From Bacilli bacterium (lineage in GTDB: Bacteria; Bacillota_I; Bacilli_A; RF39; UBA660): a DNA stretch of 41,061 nucleotides. The notes under the pieces are model-generated. The model searched no databases. It was not told the origin of the DNA and saw nothing but the letters and a program-made list of their open reading frames with translations. Both the position numbers and the translations under genes were made by a program. The stretch is from the NCBI GenBank assembly GCA_016297695.1, contig JAEDGC010000012.1, positions 1 through 41,061 of the forward strand, read 5' to 3'. This document shows positions 8,619-17,525 of this stretch, in pieces. Position 1 is the first letter of the stretch. Every line of letters starts with the position of its first letter.

Positions 8619-9785
8619 ATGAAGAAAAAACTTTGTTTTGTTTTAGATGATTTTCTATTTGGTGGAATAGAAAGAGTTTTTATTAATTATGCAAAATTTA
8701 TAGATAAAGAAAAATATGATATAGATGTTATTATCCTTTCTCGAACTGAAGATATGATTAATCAAATCCCAGAATGGTGCAATATAATAACGCAAAAACT
8801 TCCTAGAAGTCACTGTCCTATGTATAGAGCTTCAACGATGATAAGAAGACCCGCTGGAGCAATTTTGTATTATGGAACATATATTTTAAAAAAAATTTTT
8901 TTGGAGCCTATTAACTATATAAGATTTTTCAAGTTAAGTAAAAAGAAATACGATACAGCAATATCATTTTCAGGGCATATAAATGATATGTATGCAACAC
9001 TAAAATTTATTAAAGCAAAGCAAAAAATAGTTTGGGCTCATGGCATGATATATCAATACTTGCTAATGTCTCCTGCATTTGAAAAAATGTATAGAAAATT
9101 TGATAAGATAGTCTCAATTAATCATTTAGATCAAAATGACATATTTTACTGTAAGCCTTATTTAAATTACAGGATAGAAAACTTATATAATCCTGCATTT
9201 ATTAAAGACACCAAATTAAGCACTTCAGAGCTAATTGAATTCAAAAGAAAGTATGGCAGTTACATTCTTTCTGTTGCAAGATTAGAGCGTCCTAAAGATT
9301 TTATAACATTACTAAAGGCATATAAATTGTTGAGAGATTCTAATAAGAATATTGAATGTAATTTAGTTATTGTTGGAGATGGACCAGATAGAGTAGAAAT
9401 AGAACAATACATAAAAGATAATAATCTTACTAAACACGTTTTTTTAGTTGGTAGTCAAGAAGATGTTGCAAAATTCTATAAATGTTCAAAATTATTTGTA
9501 TTGTCTACAAAATCCGAAGGCCTTGGTATGGTTATTATTGAAGCAATGAAATTTGGTATACCTGTAGTAGCGACAGATGCTCCTTATGGTCCGAGAGACA
9601 TAATAAGAAATAATGAATTTGGAATATTGGTTCCTGTAGGTGATGAAAAAATGTTATCACTTGAATTGCAAAAGCTTTTATTAGATCCAAATTCATATAA
9701 CCATTATCAAAATCAGTCTTTAAAACGTTATTCAGATTTCAAACCTGAAAAGATTATAGCTGATTTTTATAAAATATTAGAATGA
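8619..9785 (+). CDS. GT4-family glycosyltransferase
   Basis: A retaining GT-B fold glycosyltransferase of 388 residues. The N-terminal acceptor domain begins KKLCFVLDDFLFGGIERV, with the glycine-rich loop of GT4 enzymes, and the C-terminal nucleotide-sugar domain shows SVARLERPKDF, VIVGDGPDR and the SEGLGMVIIEAM segment carrying the EX7E motif. The ATG at 8619 has GAGG eight bases upstream; an in-frame ATG at 8577 would overlap the sulfotransferase gene and lacks a binding site. The stop overlaps the frame of the following licD-type gene. Donor and acceptor sugars are unknown. Confidence 0.9.
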   Translation: MKKKLCFVLDDFLFGGIERVFINYAKFIDKEKYDIDVIILSRTEDMINQIPEWCNIITQKLPRSHCPMYRASTMIRRPAGAILYYGTYILKKIFLEPINYIRFFKLSKKKYDTAISFSGHINDMYATLKFIKAKQKIVWAHGMIYQYLLMSPAFEKMYRKFDKIVSINHLDQNDIFYCKPYLNYRIENLYNPAFIKDTKLSTSELIEFKRKYGSYILSVARLERPKDFITLLKAYKLLRDSNKNIECNLVIVGDGPDRVEIEQYIKDNNLTKHVFLVGSQEDVAKFYKCSKLFVLSTKSEGLGMVIIEAMKFGIPVVATDAPYGPRDIIRNNEFGILVPVGDEKMLSLELQKLLLDPNSYNHYQNQSLKRYSDFKPEKIIADFYKILE

Positions 9786-9799
9786 AAGTAGGATCCAAA

Positions 9800-10624
9800 A
9801 TGGAAAATAATAAAAGAAATTTACAATTAAAAATATTAGAAATGGTTAAATATTTGGATGATTTTTGTTGTGAAAATAATATAGAATATTATATAATTTA
9901 TGGATCTTGTTTGGGTGCAGTTCGCCATAAAGGGTTTATTCCTTGGGATGATGACTTTGACATTGGAATGACTTTAGAAAATTATAATAAATTCATTAGT
10001 ATATGCGAAACCAAATTAGATAAAAAACGATATTTCCTACAAACATTAGAAACAGAACCAAATTATTATTTATCTTTCGCCAAGTTAAGAGACATTAATA
10101 CAACTCTTATAGAAAATGGAAACAAGGACATTGACATTACTTATGGAGTATATATAGACATTTTTCCTATAGTGGGCGTTCCGAATAATAAATTAAAAAG
10201 AAAAATATTAGAAATTAATAGGGCCTTTGCTTTATCGGCTAATATAAATGTAATTAATACTAAATTTCTATATTATATATTCAAAATAGTTTTAAAGATT
10301 TTCGGAAAGAAGAGGATATTGAAATACTGTACAAGGCAATCTATAAAATACAGTTGTGCGAATCATGAAAATTGGTGTTCAATTTTTGATGGGGATGGAT
10401 TTGAAATAAATTCTACCACTAAAACCATAATGGGAAAACCAACTTATGTTCCTTTTGAAGATACTGAATTACCAATTCCAGAAAAGTATGACGAATATTT
10501 GAAACATATCTATGGTAATTACATGCGTATTCCGACTCCAGATGAGATAAAGGCAAAAGAGCATACTGCATATATATTAGATTTAAATCATTCTTATAAA
10601 GACCACTTGAAATTATATAAATAA
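9800..10624 (+). CDS. licD: LicD-family phosphotransferase
   Basis: A LicD family protein of 274 residues. LicD proteins attach phosphocholine, or in relatives other phospho-groups, from a CDP/CMP-activated donor to surface glycans. The nucleotidyltransferase-like core is clear: YGSCLGAVRHKGFIPWDD with the acidic pair DDFDIG following, then YGVYIDIFPI. I chose ATG 9800, preceded by GTAGGAT, over the ATG at 9782 that overlaps the previous stop but has no binding site. A hairpin terminator follows. The separate downstream operon encodes a cytidylyltransferase of the LicC type and an importer, so the two operons likely serve one decoration pathway. Confidence 0.9.
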   Translation: MENNKRNLQLKILEMVKYLDDFCCENNIEYYIIYGSCLGAVRHKGFIPWDDDFDIGMTLENYNKFISICETKLDKKRYFLQTLETEPNYYLSFAKLRDINTTLIENGNKDIDITYGVYIDIFPIVGVPNNKLKRKILEINRAFALSANINVINTKFLYYIFKIVLKIFGKKRILKYCTRQSIKYSCANHENWCSIFDGDGFEINSTTKTIMGKPTYVPFEDTELPIPEKYDEYLKHIYGNYMRIPTPDEIKAKEHTAYILDLNHSYKDHLKLYK

Positions 10625-10642
10625 TTTTTATATACATATTAT

Positions 10643-10677
10643 AAATGTTACATTTTTACTAAATGTAACATTTTTTA
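10643..10677 (+). terminator. Rho-independent terminator after licD
   Basis: A perfect 13-base inverted repeat AAATGTTACATTT / AAATGTAACATTT (10643-10655 and 10661-10673) with a five-base loop and a T-run. It ends the first part of the glycan locus. Confidence 0.85.
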
Positions 10678-10762
10678 TTGTTTAAACTTCATTAAACTGT
10701 TTCTTAAAATTGCAAACATATTATAGTAATATTAACTAATTTTATTTTTTATATGCAAACTA

Positions 10763-10791
10763 TTGCAATGTTCATTTTTTGATTGTATAAT
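10763..10791 (+). promoter_or_regulatory. Promoter of the importer/cytidylyltransferase operon
   Basis: TTGCAA (10763-10768), 17-base spacer, TATAAT (10786-10791), about 38 bases before the ATG of the binding-protein gene and downstream of the licD terminator. This makes the importer operon a separate transcription unit. Confidence 0.75.
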
Positions 10792-10828
10792 AGCGAATAT
10801 GAACAAAAAAAGGAAAGAGGTTATTAAA

Positions 10829-11818
10829 ATGAAAAAAACAATTTTATTTTTATTGGTAGTAGCTACATTGTTTGTAGTTCTTGCACTTACCGGATGTTCA
10901 AACTCCAAAGAAAAAGTAGTAATTTACACATCTATGGAAGAGAACAGAAATCAAGCTCTAAAAGAGCAATTAAAACAAAAATTTCCAGATATAAATGTTG
11001 TTGTTCAATATATGGCAACAGGAAATAGCTCTGCGAAATTAAAAACAGAAGGGACAAATATTGAAGCTGACATTATTTTAGATTTAGAAACAGCTTATGC
11101 TTCAAGTTTAAAAGATAATTTTGCAAATTTATCTGATTTTGATACAAGTATGTATGTTGATGGTGCAATAAAATCAGAAAATTATCTTCCTTGGATAAAA
11201 TATACAATGTCTTTAATAATTGACAAAAAATATTTTTCAGAACACAATTTAGAAATTCCTAAAACTTATGAAGATTTATTAAAACCAGAATACAAAAACT
11301 TAATTGCAATGCCTGATCCAAAAACTTCCGGAACAGGATACGCGTTTTTCTTAAATGCTGTAAATATTATGGGAGAAGAAAATGCTATTAATTATTTTAA
11401 ATCTTTAAAAGAAAATTTAAGAGAATTTACAACATCTGGTTCTGGCCCAACTAATCTATTAAAGCAAGGTGAAATCGCTATTGCAATGGGTATGACAAGC
11501 CAAGGAGCTCAGGCAATAAATGAAGGTTATGATTTTGAAATAGTTTCATTAGAAACAGGTGCTCCATATAACACAACATCTTTCGCAATAATAAATGGTA
11601 GAGAATCAAATGAAAATGTTAAAAAAGTTTTTGAATGGTTATTAACAGATTTTAGTAGATATGATAAAGAAAATTACATGCCAGACGTATTACTAAAAGA
11701 TCAAAAAAATAATGTAAAAAATTATCCAACAAATTTTTCTGAAGCAAATATGGATGGTATTGATGATATTAGTTTAAAAGATGAATTATTAAGTAAATGG
11801 GGAGAAGTAAATGGTTAA
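10829..11818 (+). CDS. ABC importer substrate-binding lipoprotein (PhnS2/Fe-thiamine type)
   Basis: A secreted lipoprotein of 329 residues. The signal peptide ends in the lipobox LTGC with Cys23 as the lipid-anchored residue. The body resembles the class of periplasmic binding proteins that includes Fe3+, thiamine and 2-aminoethylphosphonate binders: VVIYTSMEENRNQALKEQ at the start, MPDPKTSGTGYAFF in the middle and TSGSGPTNLLKQGEIAIAMG later. ATG 10829 follows GAAAGAGG. It overlaps the ATPase gene by eight bases. Given the downstream cytidylyltransferase and LicD nearby, I favour a phosphonate or phospho-amino-alcohol such as 2-aminoethylphosphonate as ligand, but iron remains possible. Confidence 0.8.
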   Translation: MKKTILFLLVVATLFVVLALTGCSNSKEKVVIYTSMEENRNQALKEQLKQKFPDINVVVQYMATGNSSAKLKTEGTNIEADIILDLETAYASSLKDNFANLSDFDTSMYVDGAIKSENYLPWIKYTMSLIIDKKYFSEHNLEIPKTYEDLLKPEYKNLIAMPDPKTSGTGYAFFLNAVNIMGEENAINYFKSLKENLREFTTSGSGPTNLLKQGEIAIAMGMTSQGAQAINEGYDFEIVSLETGAPYNTTSFAIINGRESNENVKKVFEWLLTDFSRYDKENYMPDVLLKDQKNNVKNYPTNFSEANMDGIDDISLKDELLSKWGEVNG

Positions 11819-12587
11819 GCTAAGAATTAAGAATTTAACTAAAATATATAATAATAAAAAAGTTTTAGACAATATTACTTTCTCTGTAGAAGATGGTGAG
11901 TTCTTATCTATCTTAGGAGCTTCTGGATGTGGCAAAACAACTTTATTAAAAATAATAATAGGAATTGAAAAACCTACATCTGGAAAAATAACAAAAGACA
12001 GAAAAAACATAACAAATTTTGACCCTTCAAAAAGAGGGATGGGGATAGTCTTTCAAGACTATGCTCTATTCCCAAATATGACTGTATTAGAAAATGTAAT
12101 GTATGCCTTAAAACTAAAATTAAAAGACAAAAATAAAGCTAAGGACGAAAGCCTTAAGATGTTGGAAATGGTAAAAATGACCGAACATTCAAAAAAATAT
12201 CCACATGAATTATCAGGAGGTCAAAAGCAAAGAGTTGCAATAGCTAGAACTCTTGCTTTAAAACCAGATATTGTTTTATTTGACGAACCAATGTCAGCTT
12301 TAGATGCTGATAATAGATTAGTATTAAGAAAAGAATTAAAAAGTATACAAAACCAATTAAAAACTACTATGATTTATATTACACATGACCAAGAAGAAGC
12401 TTTTTCTTTATCTGATCGTGTAATGGTATTGAATGATGGAAAAATACAACAAATAGATACTCCTCAAGAAGTTTTTAACAATCCGAAAAATGATTATGTA
12501 AAAAAATTTGTAACAGATCATCTTATAGAAAAGGTAAAATCAATTGAGAAGTGTACGGGGGAATTAAATTATCATGAAAAAAAATAA
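11811..12587 (+). CDS. ABC importer ATP-binding protein
   Basis: The ATPase of the importer, 258 residues, in the PotA/FbpC/PhnT class. Walker A is GASGCGKT (36-43), the Q-loop is VFQDYALFPNM (80-90), the ABC signature LSGGQKQ is at 134-140, Walker B VLFDEP at 155-160, followed by the D-loop SALD and the switch histidine in ITHDQEEAF. The C-terminal extension of regulatory OB-folds found in longer family members is missing, as in short PhnT2-like proteins. The gene overlaps both the binding-protein gene (8 bases) and the permease gene (14 bases), indicating translational coupling. Confidence 0.92.
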   Translation: MVKLRIKNLTKIYNNKKVLDNITFSVEDGEFLSILGASGCGKTTLLKIIIGIEKPTSGKITKDRKNITNFDPSKRGMGIVFQDYALFPNMTVLENVMYALKLKLKDKNKAKDESLKMLEMVKMTEHSKKYPHELSGGQKQRVAIARTLALKPDIVLFDEPMSALDADNRLVLRKELKSIQNQLKTTMIYITHDQEEAFSLSDRVMVLNDGKIQQIDTPQEVFNNPKNDYVKKFVTDHLIEKVKSIEKCTGELNYHEKK

Positions 12588-14160
12588 GATTAGTATAAGT
12601 ATAATTATTTTAATATTTTTGTTGATATCAGTTTTCTATCCTTTAATTACAATGTTATTAAAAGTAGAATGGTCTAGTTTTGGTAGCTTAATAAGCTCAG
12701 ACGCCTTTAAAGAATCACTAAACAACTCATTGCTTGTAACTACAATAGCAACTTTAATTTCAATTGCTATTGCATATTTATTAGCTTACACTCTTAACAG
12801 AACTAACATTGAACATAGAGCTATATTAAAAATATTTTTAACTCTTCCTATGTTGATTCCATCAATCTCACATGGTTTAGGGTTGATAAATCTTTTTGGA
12901 GCAAATGGTATAATTTCTAAGTTTTTCGGATTTAATATCATTGGTATGCCTGGAATAATATTAGGTTCTATAATGTATTCTTTTCCAGTAGCCTTTCTAA
13001 TGTTAGATGATGGATTTAACTATATAGATAACAGCATGTATGACAACGCTAAAGTATTGGGATTAAATAAATGGCAAACTTTTAAAACTGTAACACTTTG
13101 TTATTTAAAAAAGCCTATCGTTTCTGCTTTATTTGCAGTATTCACATTAATATTTACCGATTATGGTGTACCACTTGCAATTGGTGGAAAATTTATTACC
13201 TTACCAGTATTTTTATATAAAGAAGTTATAGGTTTGTTAGATTTTTCTAAAGGAACAATGATTGGTTTGTTTTTATTAATACCTGCAATTATTTCTTTTA
13301 TATTTGATAACTTTTCAAAAGATTATACAAGTGGAGAAATAAAAAAGAAAGTTATTATATCTTCCTCAAAATTAAAAGATATAATTTTAACAATATTTGT
13401 TTATTTTATAATATTTTGCATAGTAACAATATTAGGTTCTTTTGTTTATTATGCATTTATAAACAATTATACAACTGATAGGACTTTTTCATTAAAACAT
13501 TTTGAATATATTATTAGTAATAATGTATTTAATAATGTGTATAACTCATTATTTATAGCAATAATGGTTTCTATTGCAGGAACAATAATTACATATTTTA
13601 CAGCTTATGTAACTGCTAGAATAAAAGGTAAATTAGGAAGATTTATTCATATTTTAACAATATCATCTCTTGCAATACCCGGAATAGTGTTAGGTCTTTC
13701 TTATACAATAGCTTTTAAAGGAACATTTATTTATAGCACATACAGTATATTAATTTTAGTAAATATTGTACACTTTATGGCTTCACCTTATCTTATGGCA
13801 TATAATGCATTGCAAAAAGTAAATCAGAATTATGAAATAGTGGCTAAAACATTTAATATTGGAACTTTTAGAACAATAAAAGATATTATTATTCCTTGCA
13901 CAAAAAAAACATTAAGAGAAATGTTTGCATATCTTTTTGTAAACTCTATGGTAACAATTTCGGCCGTTACATTCTTATTTAACACATCAAATATGCCATT
14001 ATCATTACTAATAAATAATTATGAAGGAAATATGATGCTTGGAGAAGCAGCAATAATTTCTTTGATTATATTAGTATTTAATGTTATAATTAAAGGAATT
14101 GTATATTTAATAAATAGAAAAGAACATAAAAGGAGTGAATTAAATGGAACTTACATATAA
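12574..14160 (+). CDS. ABC importer fused permease
   Basis: A 528-residue permease carrying two binding-protein-dependent transport domains fused in one chain, with about twelve hydrophobic segments. Each half has the EAA-loop pattern that contacts the ATPase: NAKVLGLNKWQTFKTV in the first half and VAKTFNIGTFRTIKDII in the second. Such fused permeases occur in FbpB-type and in putative 2-aminoethylphosphonate (PhnU2) importers. It overlaps the ATPase gene by 14 bases and the cytidylyltransferase gene by 17 bases, so the four genes form a tightly coupled operon. Confidence 0.9.
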   Translation: MKKNKISISIIILIFLLISVFYPLITMLLKVEWSSFGSLISSDAFKESLNNSLLVTTIATLISIAIAYLLAYTLNRTNIEHRAILKIFLTLPMLIPSISHGLGLINLFGANGIISKFFGFNIIGMPGIILGSIMYSFPVAFLMLDDGFNYIDNSMYDNAKVLGLNKWQTFKTVTLCYLKKPIVSALFAVFTLIFTDYGVPLAIGGKFITLPVFLYKEVIGLLDFSKGTMIGLFLLIPAIISFIFDNFSKDYTSGEIKKKVIISSSKLKDIILTIFVYFIIFCIVTILGSFVYYAFINNYTTDRTFSLKHFEYIISNNVFNNVYNSLFIAIMVSIAGTIITYFTAYVTARIKGKLGRFIHILTISSLAIPGIVLGLSYTIAFKGTFIYSTYSILILVNIVHFMASPYLMAYNALQKVNQNYEIVAKTFNIGTFRTIKDIIIPCTKKTLREMFAYLFVNSMVTISAVTFLFNTSNMPLSLLINNYEGNMMLGEAAIISLIILVFNVIIKGIVYLINRKEHKRSELNGTYI

Positions 14161-15037
14161 TCAATTTGAAATTTTAACAATAATCGAAAGAGAAAAAAGC
14201 AAATTATCTCAAAGAAATTTAGCAGATTTATCAGGACTATCACTTGGTACAGTTAATAAAACAATATCAGAATTATTAAATGAAAATTTAATAGATAACA
14301 ATAATATTATTACAGAAGATGGACTAGAAAAACTAGAACCATATAGAGTTAAAAGGGCAATATTTTTAGCAGCTGGTTTTGGTTCAAGAATGGTTCCAAT
14401 CACATTAAATACACCAAAGCCATTAGTATTAGTAAAAGGAAAAAGAATAATAGAAACTTTGTTAGATGCAGTAGTAAGGGCAGAAATACCAGAAATTATT
14501 ATAGTTACCGGATACCTAGGTGAACAATTTGAAGTGTTACAGAAAAAATACCCAAATATAAAAATTATTGAAAACAAATTATATAATGAAGCTAATAACA
14601 TATCATCAGCATTTTTAATACGTGACAAGCTACAAAACAGTTACGTTTTAGAATCAGATTTAGTTTTATACAATCCTAATCTAATAAGAAAATATGAATA
14701 TGAAAGTAATTTCTTAGGAAAATACGTAAAAGTTACAGATGACTGGTGTTTTGAAACTAAAAATGGAATCATAACTAAGCAAAAAGTAGGCGGTTATGAC
14801 TGTTTCCAAATGTATGGTATATCTTACTATGATGCAAAAGACGGAAAGCAATTAGATACTGATATAAAAGCAGTATATGACGCACCTGGTGGCAAAGAAA
14901 AATATTGGGATCAAATTCCATTAGATGTATGCAAACAAAACTACAAAATATCTGTTAGAGAATGTAAAGAGAATGACATTATTGAAATTGATACTTTTAA
15001 TGAATTGAAAAAAATTGATCCAATTTATGATGTATAA
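14144..15037 (+). CDS. Winged-helix / LicC-like cytidylyltransferase fusion
   Basis: A two-domain protein of 297 residues. Residues 1-65 form a MarR-like winged helix (SQRNLADLSGLSLGTVNKTI is a clear recognition helix). From residue 70 a nucleotidyltransferase begins: LAAGFGSRM (75-83) and TPKPLVLV (90-97), then VLESDLVLY with the metal aspartate. The C-terminal part, YWDQIPLDVC and IIEIDTFNELKKI, closely resembles pneumococcal LicC (phosphocholine cytidylyltransferase) as I remember it. No choline kinase is present, so the substrate may arrive phosphorylated or be a phosphonate such as 2-aminoethylphosphonate, giving a CMP-linked donor for LicD. The DNA-binding domain may make it an autoregulator. 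Substrate is inferred. Confidence 0.8.
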   Translation: MELTYNQFEILTIIEREKSKLSQRNLADLSGLSLGTVNKTISELLNENLIDNNNIITEDGLEKLEPYRVKRAIFLAAGFGSRMVPITLNTPKPLVLVKGKRIIETLLDAVVRAEIPEIIIVTGYLGEQFEVLQKKYPNIKIIENKLYNEANNISSAFLIRDKLQNSYVLESDLVLYNPNLIRKYEYESNFLGKYVKVTDDWCFETKNGIITKQKVGGYDCFQMYGISYYDAKDGKQLDTDIKAVYDAPGGKEKYWDQIPLDVCKQNYKISVRECKENDIIEIDTFNELKKIDPIYDV

Positions 15038-15040
15038 ACA

Positions 15041-15074
15041 AAAAAAGTGATACCGACTGAGTATCACTTTTTTT
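15041..15074 (+). terminator. Terminator of the importer operon
   Basis: AAAAAAGTGATAC (15041-15053) pairs with GTATCACTTTTTT (15061-15073) around a seven-base loop, ending in a T-run right after the cytidylyltransferase stop. Confidence 0.9.
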
Positions 15075-15097
15075 ATGTTCCGTAAGAAAATTTTTCC

Positions 15098-15126
15098 TTG
15101 AATAATCGCGCAATATGTATTATAAT
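15098..15126 (+). promoter_or_regulatory. Promoter of the second glycan operon
   Basis: TTGAAT (15098-15103), 17-base spacer, TATAAT (15121-15126). It lies between the terminator and the GT2 gene and should drive the run up to gtrA. Confidence 0.75.
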
Positions 15127-15198
15127 GTCTTACATAAAATGCATTATTGTGGTTTTTAGATGAATATTTTTATCCACTTTAAAAGGAGGCATGAACCA

Positions 15199-16177
15199 AT
15201 GGCTAGTATTAGTGTAATTATTCCAATTTATAATGGTGCATCTTATTTAGACAAGTGCTTAGAGAGTTTACTAGTTCAGTCCATTAATGATTTAGAAGTT
15301 ATTTTAGTAAATGATGGTTCAACTGACTCTTCTGAAAAAATAATTGATAAATATGTTTATAGTCATTCAAATATTTTTAAAAAAGTAAATAAGGAAAATG
15401 GTGGTCAGGGCTCTGCTAGGAATTTAGGCATTTGTCATTCTACACGGTGAATATATAATTTTTATTGATGCTGATGATTATTTAGAACCTCAAATGCTAT
15501 CTTCCTTATATAAGCAAGCTCAATCCAAAAATTGTGATATATGTATTTGCGATTATTATGAAGTATATGGTAATAAAAAAGTATACACAAAAGCGATAAA
15601 CAAAATTTCTGATAATAACAAAATAAATTATATGCTTTCCAATCCAAGTCCTTGGAACAAATTAATAAAAGCAAAACTTTTTAAGGAAAACAATATAAAA
15701 TTTTTAGAGAATTATATTTATGAAGATCTTGCCACAATGCCTATTTTGGCTGGATACGCAAACGACATAGCTTATTTAGAAAAGCCATTATATAATTACA
15801 TTATTCGTAATGGATCTACTATGAGACAGACCACTTATAATAAAAAACTGGATTCAATTTTTGTTGCCGTAAGTCATTTAGAAAATGAATTTAAAATTAG
15901 GAATCTTTACTCAAACTATAAAGACGAGCTCGAATACATTTACATTGAACATTTATTGTATGCCTCATCAGGGCGCTTTCTATACTTTGAAGAAGGAAAA
16001 TCCAAAATTAAAGAAATAATTAAAATAATAAAAGAAAAATATCCGTACTGGAAGCAAAATAAATACTATAAAAAGCAGAGTATCACATTCAAAATAACTT
16101 GTGATATTTTTTACAGCAATAATCAATTACTTATAAATCTTTATAATAAAACTAGAAAAATACTTAAGGAGAGTTAA
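15199..16177 (+). CDS. GT2-family glycosyltransferase, read through a +1 shift at CGG
   Basis: An inverting GT-A glycosyltransferase. The N-terminus ISVIIPIYNGASYLDKC and VNDGSTDSS are the standard GT2 nucleotide-binding segments, followed by GGQGSARNLGI. The zero frame then reads ACA CGG TGA and stops. Skipping the C of CGG gives STG and then EYIIFIDADDYLEP, exactly the expected GT2 continuation with its DXD-type metal motif, and the frame stays open to 16177. The combined product is 325 residues with Gly83 at the junction, a normal GT2 length. ATG 15199 has AGGAGG nine bases upstream. Without the shift the protein would lack the catalytic DAD and be useless. Confidence 0.85.
15445..15448 (+). 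other. +1 frameshift site CGGT in the GT2 gene
   Basis: ACA CGG TGA in the zero frame; the conserved protein resumes as GGT GAA (Gly-Glu). A stop codon directly follows the CGG in the zero frame. Confidence 0.85.
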
Positions 16178-16178
16178 A

Positions 16179-17525
16179 ATGAAAAAATTAAAAAATTTAA
16201 ATATAAAAAAACTACTAATAACTTTTATATTACTTCAACCTATTTTAGATGTCTTGACATCTTTATGTCTCGAATACATTAGTCAATATTTAACATTAGG
16301 TATAATTATAAGAACATTTTTCCTTGGATTTATAATTATATATTCATTAATAAAAACTGATAAAAAATATAGAATTAAAAGTTTTATATACTATGCATTA
16401 ACTGGTATTTATATGTGTGTGTTTTTATTTGTCTGTTATAAACACAACGGTGCACATATGATATTGGCTCAAATCAAAGGATTAATAAGAGCATTTTATT
16501 TCCCTTTAATATTAGTAGCTTTATATGGTTTGTTTAAAGATAACAAATTAAAGATTGATAATAAATACTTTTTATGGACATTAGCAGAATATTGCTTAAT
16601 TATTTTTATTGCTAAAATAGCTGGCATAGCATATCCAACATATAAATATGGCTTAAACCTTGGAACTTGTGGTCTTTTTTATTCTGCTAATGAAACTGGA
16701 GCCATATTAAGTATCTTATCTCCTATCCTTTTTATAGAATTATTAAGGGATAAAAAAATAAACTTTATTAATATTGGAATTTTAGTATTATTTATTTTTT
16801 CTATTTTAGAGTTGGGTACAAAAGTTCCTTTTATAGCTTTTCTTACATTATCTGTACTATTTCTTCTTGTTTGTATATTAAAATTATTCAAGCAAGAAGA
16901 TACTAAAAATTATATAATAAAAATAGCATCAACAATTTGTATTGGAATATTTATATTATTTACAATTTCGTATACACCAATTGGAAAAAATCTAGAAGCT
17001 AATTATAGCATAAATTTTATCAAAATTGGTAACAAAAGTTCTTTATACCCACCTATTTCCTCTATTTCTAAAGAACCTGAAGATATAGAGATAGAAGTAA
17101 CAGATATTGTAAGTGGTAGAGACGTCTGTTTTCAAAAAAATCTAGAAAGATATCTAAACAGTTCTTTGAATGAAAAAGTTTTTGGTAATGGTTATTTATC
17201 TTTAAAAAATGGTGAGTTACAAGTTAATAAACTTGTAGAAATTGATTATTTTGACATATTTTTCTGCCATGGCCCTGTAGGTGCATTGTTAGCTTTTATT
17301 CCACTATTATATATTTTAGTACTATTAATAATTAAAACAATAAAGTCATTCTTCAATGTGTTATCTAATGAATTCTCGCTTTTTTGTTGGTATACCATAG
17401 GCATATCTTTAGGAATTGCACTATTAGCAGGTCACACTTTAACAGCTCCAGCAGTAAGCATTTATATCATATTTGTTCTGCTAAGCTTATATAATTTTTT
17501 ACAAGATTTAGAGGTGAAAAATTAG
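16179..17525 (+). CDS. O-antigen ligase/polymerase-like membrane protein
   Basis: A 448-residue integral membrane protein with ten to twelve hydrophobic helices and one long extracytoplasmic loop (roughly residues 270-350), the architecture of Wzy polymerases and WaaL-like O-antigen ligases. The segment YSANETGAILSILSPI and the GTKVPFIAF helix are similar to Firmicute O-antigen-ligase family proteins. It begins one base after the GT2 gene with AAGGAGAG before ATG and ends overlapping the GTG of the next glycosyltransferase. It probably polymerises the repeat units or ligates the glycan to an acceptor; sequence alone does not decide between these. Confidence 0.75.
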   Translation: MKKLKNLNIKKLLITFILLQPILDVLTSLCLEYISQYLTLGIIIRTFFLGFIIIYSLIKTDKKYRIKSFIYYALTGIYMCVFLFVCYKHNGAHMILAQIKGLIRAFYFPLILVALYGLFKDNKLKIDNKYFLWTLAEYCLIIFIAKIAGIAYPTYKYGLNLGTCGLFYSANETGAILSILSPILFIELLRDKKINFINIGILVLFIFSILELGTKVPFIAFLTLSVLFLLVCILKLFKQEDTKNYIIKIASTICIGIFILFTISYTPIGKNLEANYSINFIKIGNKSSLYPPISSISKEPEDIEIEVTDIVSGRDVCFQKNLERYLNSSLNEKVFGNGYLSLKNGELQVNKLVEIDYFDIFFCHGPVGALLAFIPLLYILVLLIIKTIKSFFNVLSNEFSLFCWYTIGISLGIALLAGHTLTAPAVSIYIIFVLLSLYNFLQDLEVKN

